From: a virus
Virus record (IMG/VR): IMGVR_UViG_3300018080_000486
Coordinates: 1-28,416 of that record
Strand: one strand, 5' to 3'
DNA: 28,416 nt
Shown: positions 28,212 through 28,416 of the stretch, piece after piece
Position numbering within the stretch: position 1 is the first letter of the stretch
Layout: each line of letters begins with the position of its first letter
Made by a program: the position numbers and the translations under genes
The notes under the pieces: model-generated
Told to the model about the DNA's origin: nothing
The model's database searches: none
The model's input: the letters and a program-made list of their open reading frames with translations, nothing else

Positions 28212-28416
28212 TCAGTAGTCCCGGCCCTGAATCGTTTCCGGGGAAACGTGGGCGTCCAGGGACAAAATCTTTCCGTTCATGGCCTTAACCGCGGCTTCGG
28301 CCGCGGACAGGTCCGGGTCCGGGTCCTGTCCATGGGGACCCTTCGCCATCCAGTCCCGATGAAACACCCGAAGGGTTCGCTGAAGGACCGGGTTCCGGGA
28401 AGTCCATTCCCCGTCA
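28212..28416 (-). CDS. partial gene upstream of the scaffold (5' end outside window)
   Basis: The frame is open from the right edge of the window to a TGA at 28214-28212, giving 67 visible C-terminal residues. They read VLQRTLRVFHRDWMAKGPHG, then an Asp-Pro repeat (DPDPD), a helix (SAAEAAVKAMNGKILSL) and an end VSPETIQGRDY. Gene order in related phages places a portal or other head protein here, but the visible part is too short and lacks a diagnostic motif, so I do not assign it. It does not carry the usual portal C-terminal acidic tail. Confidence 0.6.
   Translation of the reverse strand, partial: DGEWTSRNPVLQRTLRVFHRDWMAKGPHGQDPDPDLSAAEAAVKAMNGKILSLDAHVSPETIQGRDY

Noticed and set aside
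1-28416. Integrase, attachment site, tRNA, CRISPR array, insertion sequence or toxin-antitoxin pair
   Set aside because: I looked for tyrosine or serine recombinase motifs, cloverleaf patterns, regularly spaced repeats and transposase motifs on both strands and saw none. A temperate lifestyle is neither shown nor excluded.

Overview
The window is a gene-dense, GC-rich piece of a double-stranded DNA tailed phage with siphovirus architecture, or of a prophage. No integrase, tRNA, rRNA, CRISPR array or insertion sequence is visible. The tail-tip genes (DUF2460, DUF2163/BR0599, NlpC/P60 peptidase and gp15-like hub) match the gp12-gp15 order of Rhodobacter-type gene transfer agents and the siphophages related to them. 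This suggests an alphaproteobacterial host, by inference only; no host gene is present.

Layout. Positions 1-8183 (+ strand) hold the early/replication block. It has many small overlapping genes, mostly joined by ATGA stop/start overlaps: membrane peptides, Cys-rich zinc-ribbon-like proteins, a zinc-ribbon metallopeptidase and a small HTH protein. A recombination pair follows: a RecE-like PD-(D/E)XK exonuclease (3739-4893) behind a good sigma70-type promoter, and a probable single-strand annealing protein (4957-6159). After a strong hairpin terminator come a double winged-helix protein, more small proteins and a MazG-like pyrophosphohydrolase. The two halves converge at about 8200 on a shared GC-rich hairpin.

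Positions 8218-28416 (- strand, read right to left) hold the structural block. In transcription order: a partial gene, scaffold-like protein, major capsid protein, small head proteins, DnaT-like connector, head-closure-like protein, tail completion (HK97 gp10-like), tail terminator, major tail tube protein, tail assembly chaperone with a programmed -1 frameshift (GGGAAAC next to the stop), tape measure, DUF2460 distal tail, a kelch beta-propeller protein, an unknown, DUF2163 hub, an unknown, NlpC/P60 peptidase, gp15-like hub, DUF2793 tail protein, and two small distal tail proteins. The portal and terminase are probably to the right, outside the window.

The most unusual property is compositional. 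The trinucleotide GAG (CTC on the other strand) is almost absent from the whole window, in all reading frames, on both strands and in intergenic DNA. By hand I find about 55 occurrences, against roughly 900-1000 expected. GATC is also nearly absent (four found). Glutamate is almost always GAA, CTC leucine codons are almost unused, AGG/AGC codons avoid following a codon that ends in G, and ribosome-binding sites read GAAAGGA or GGAAGG rather than GGAGG. This points to strong selection or a strong mutational process on DNA against a three-base word.
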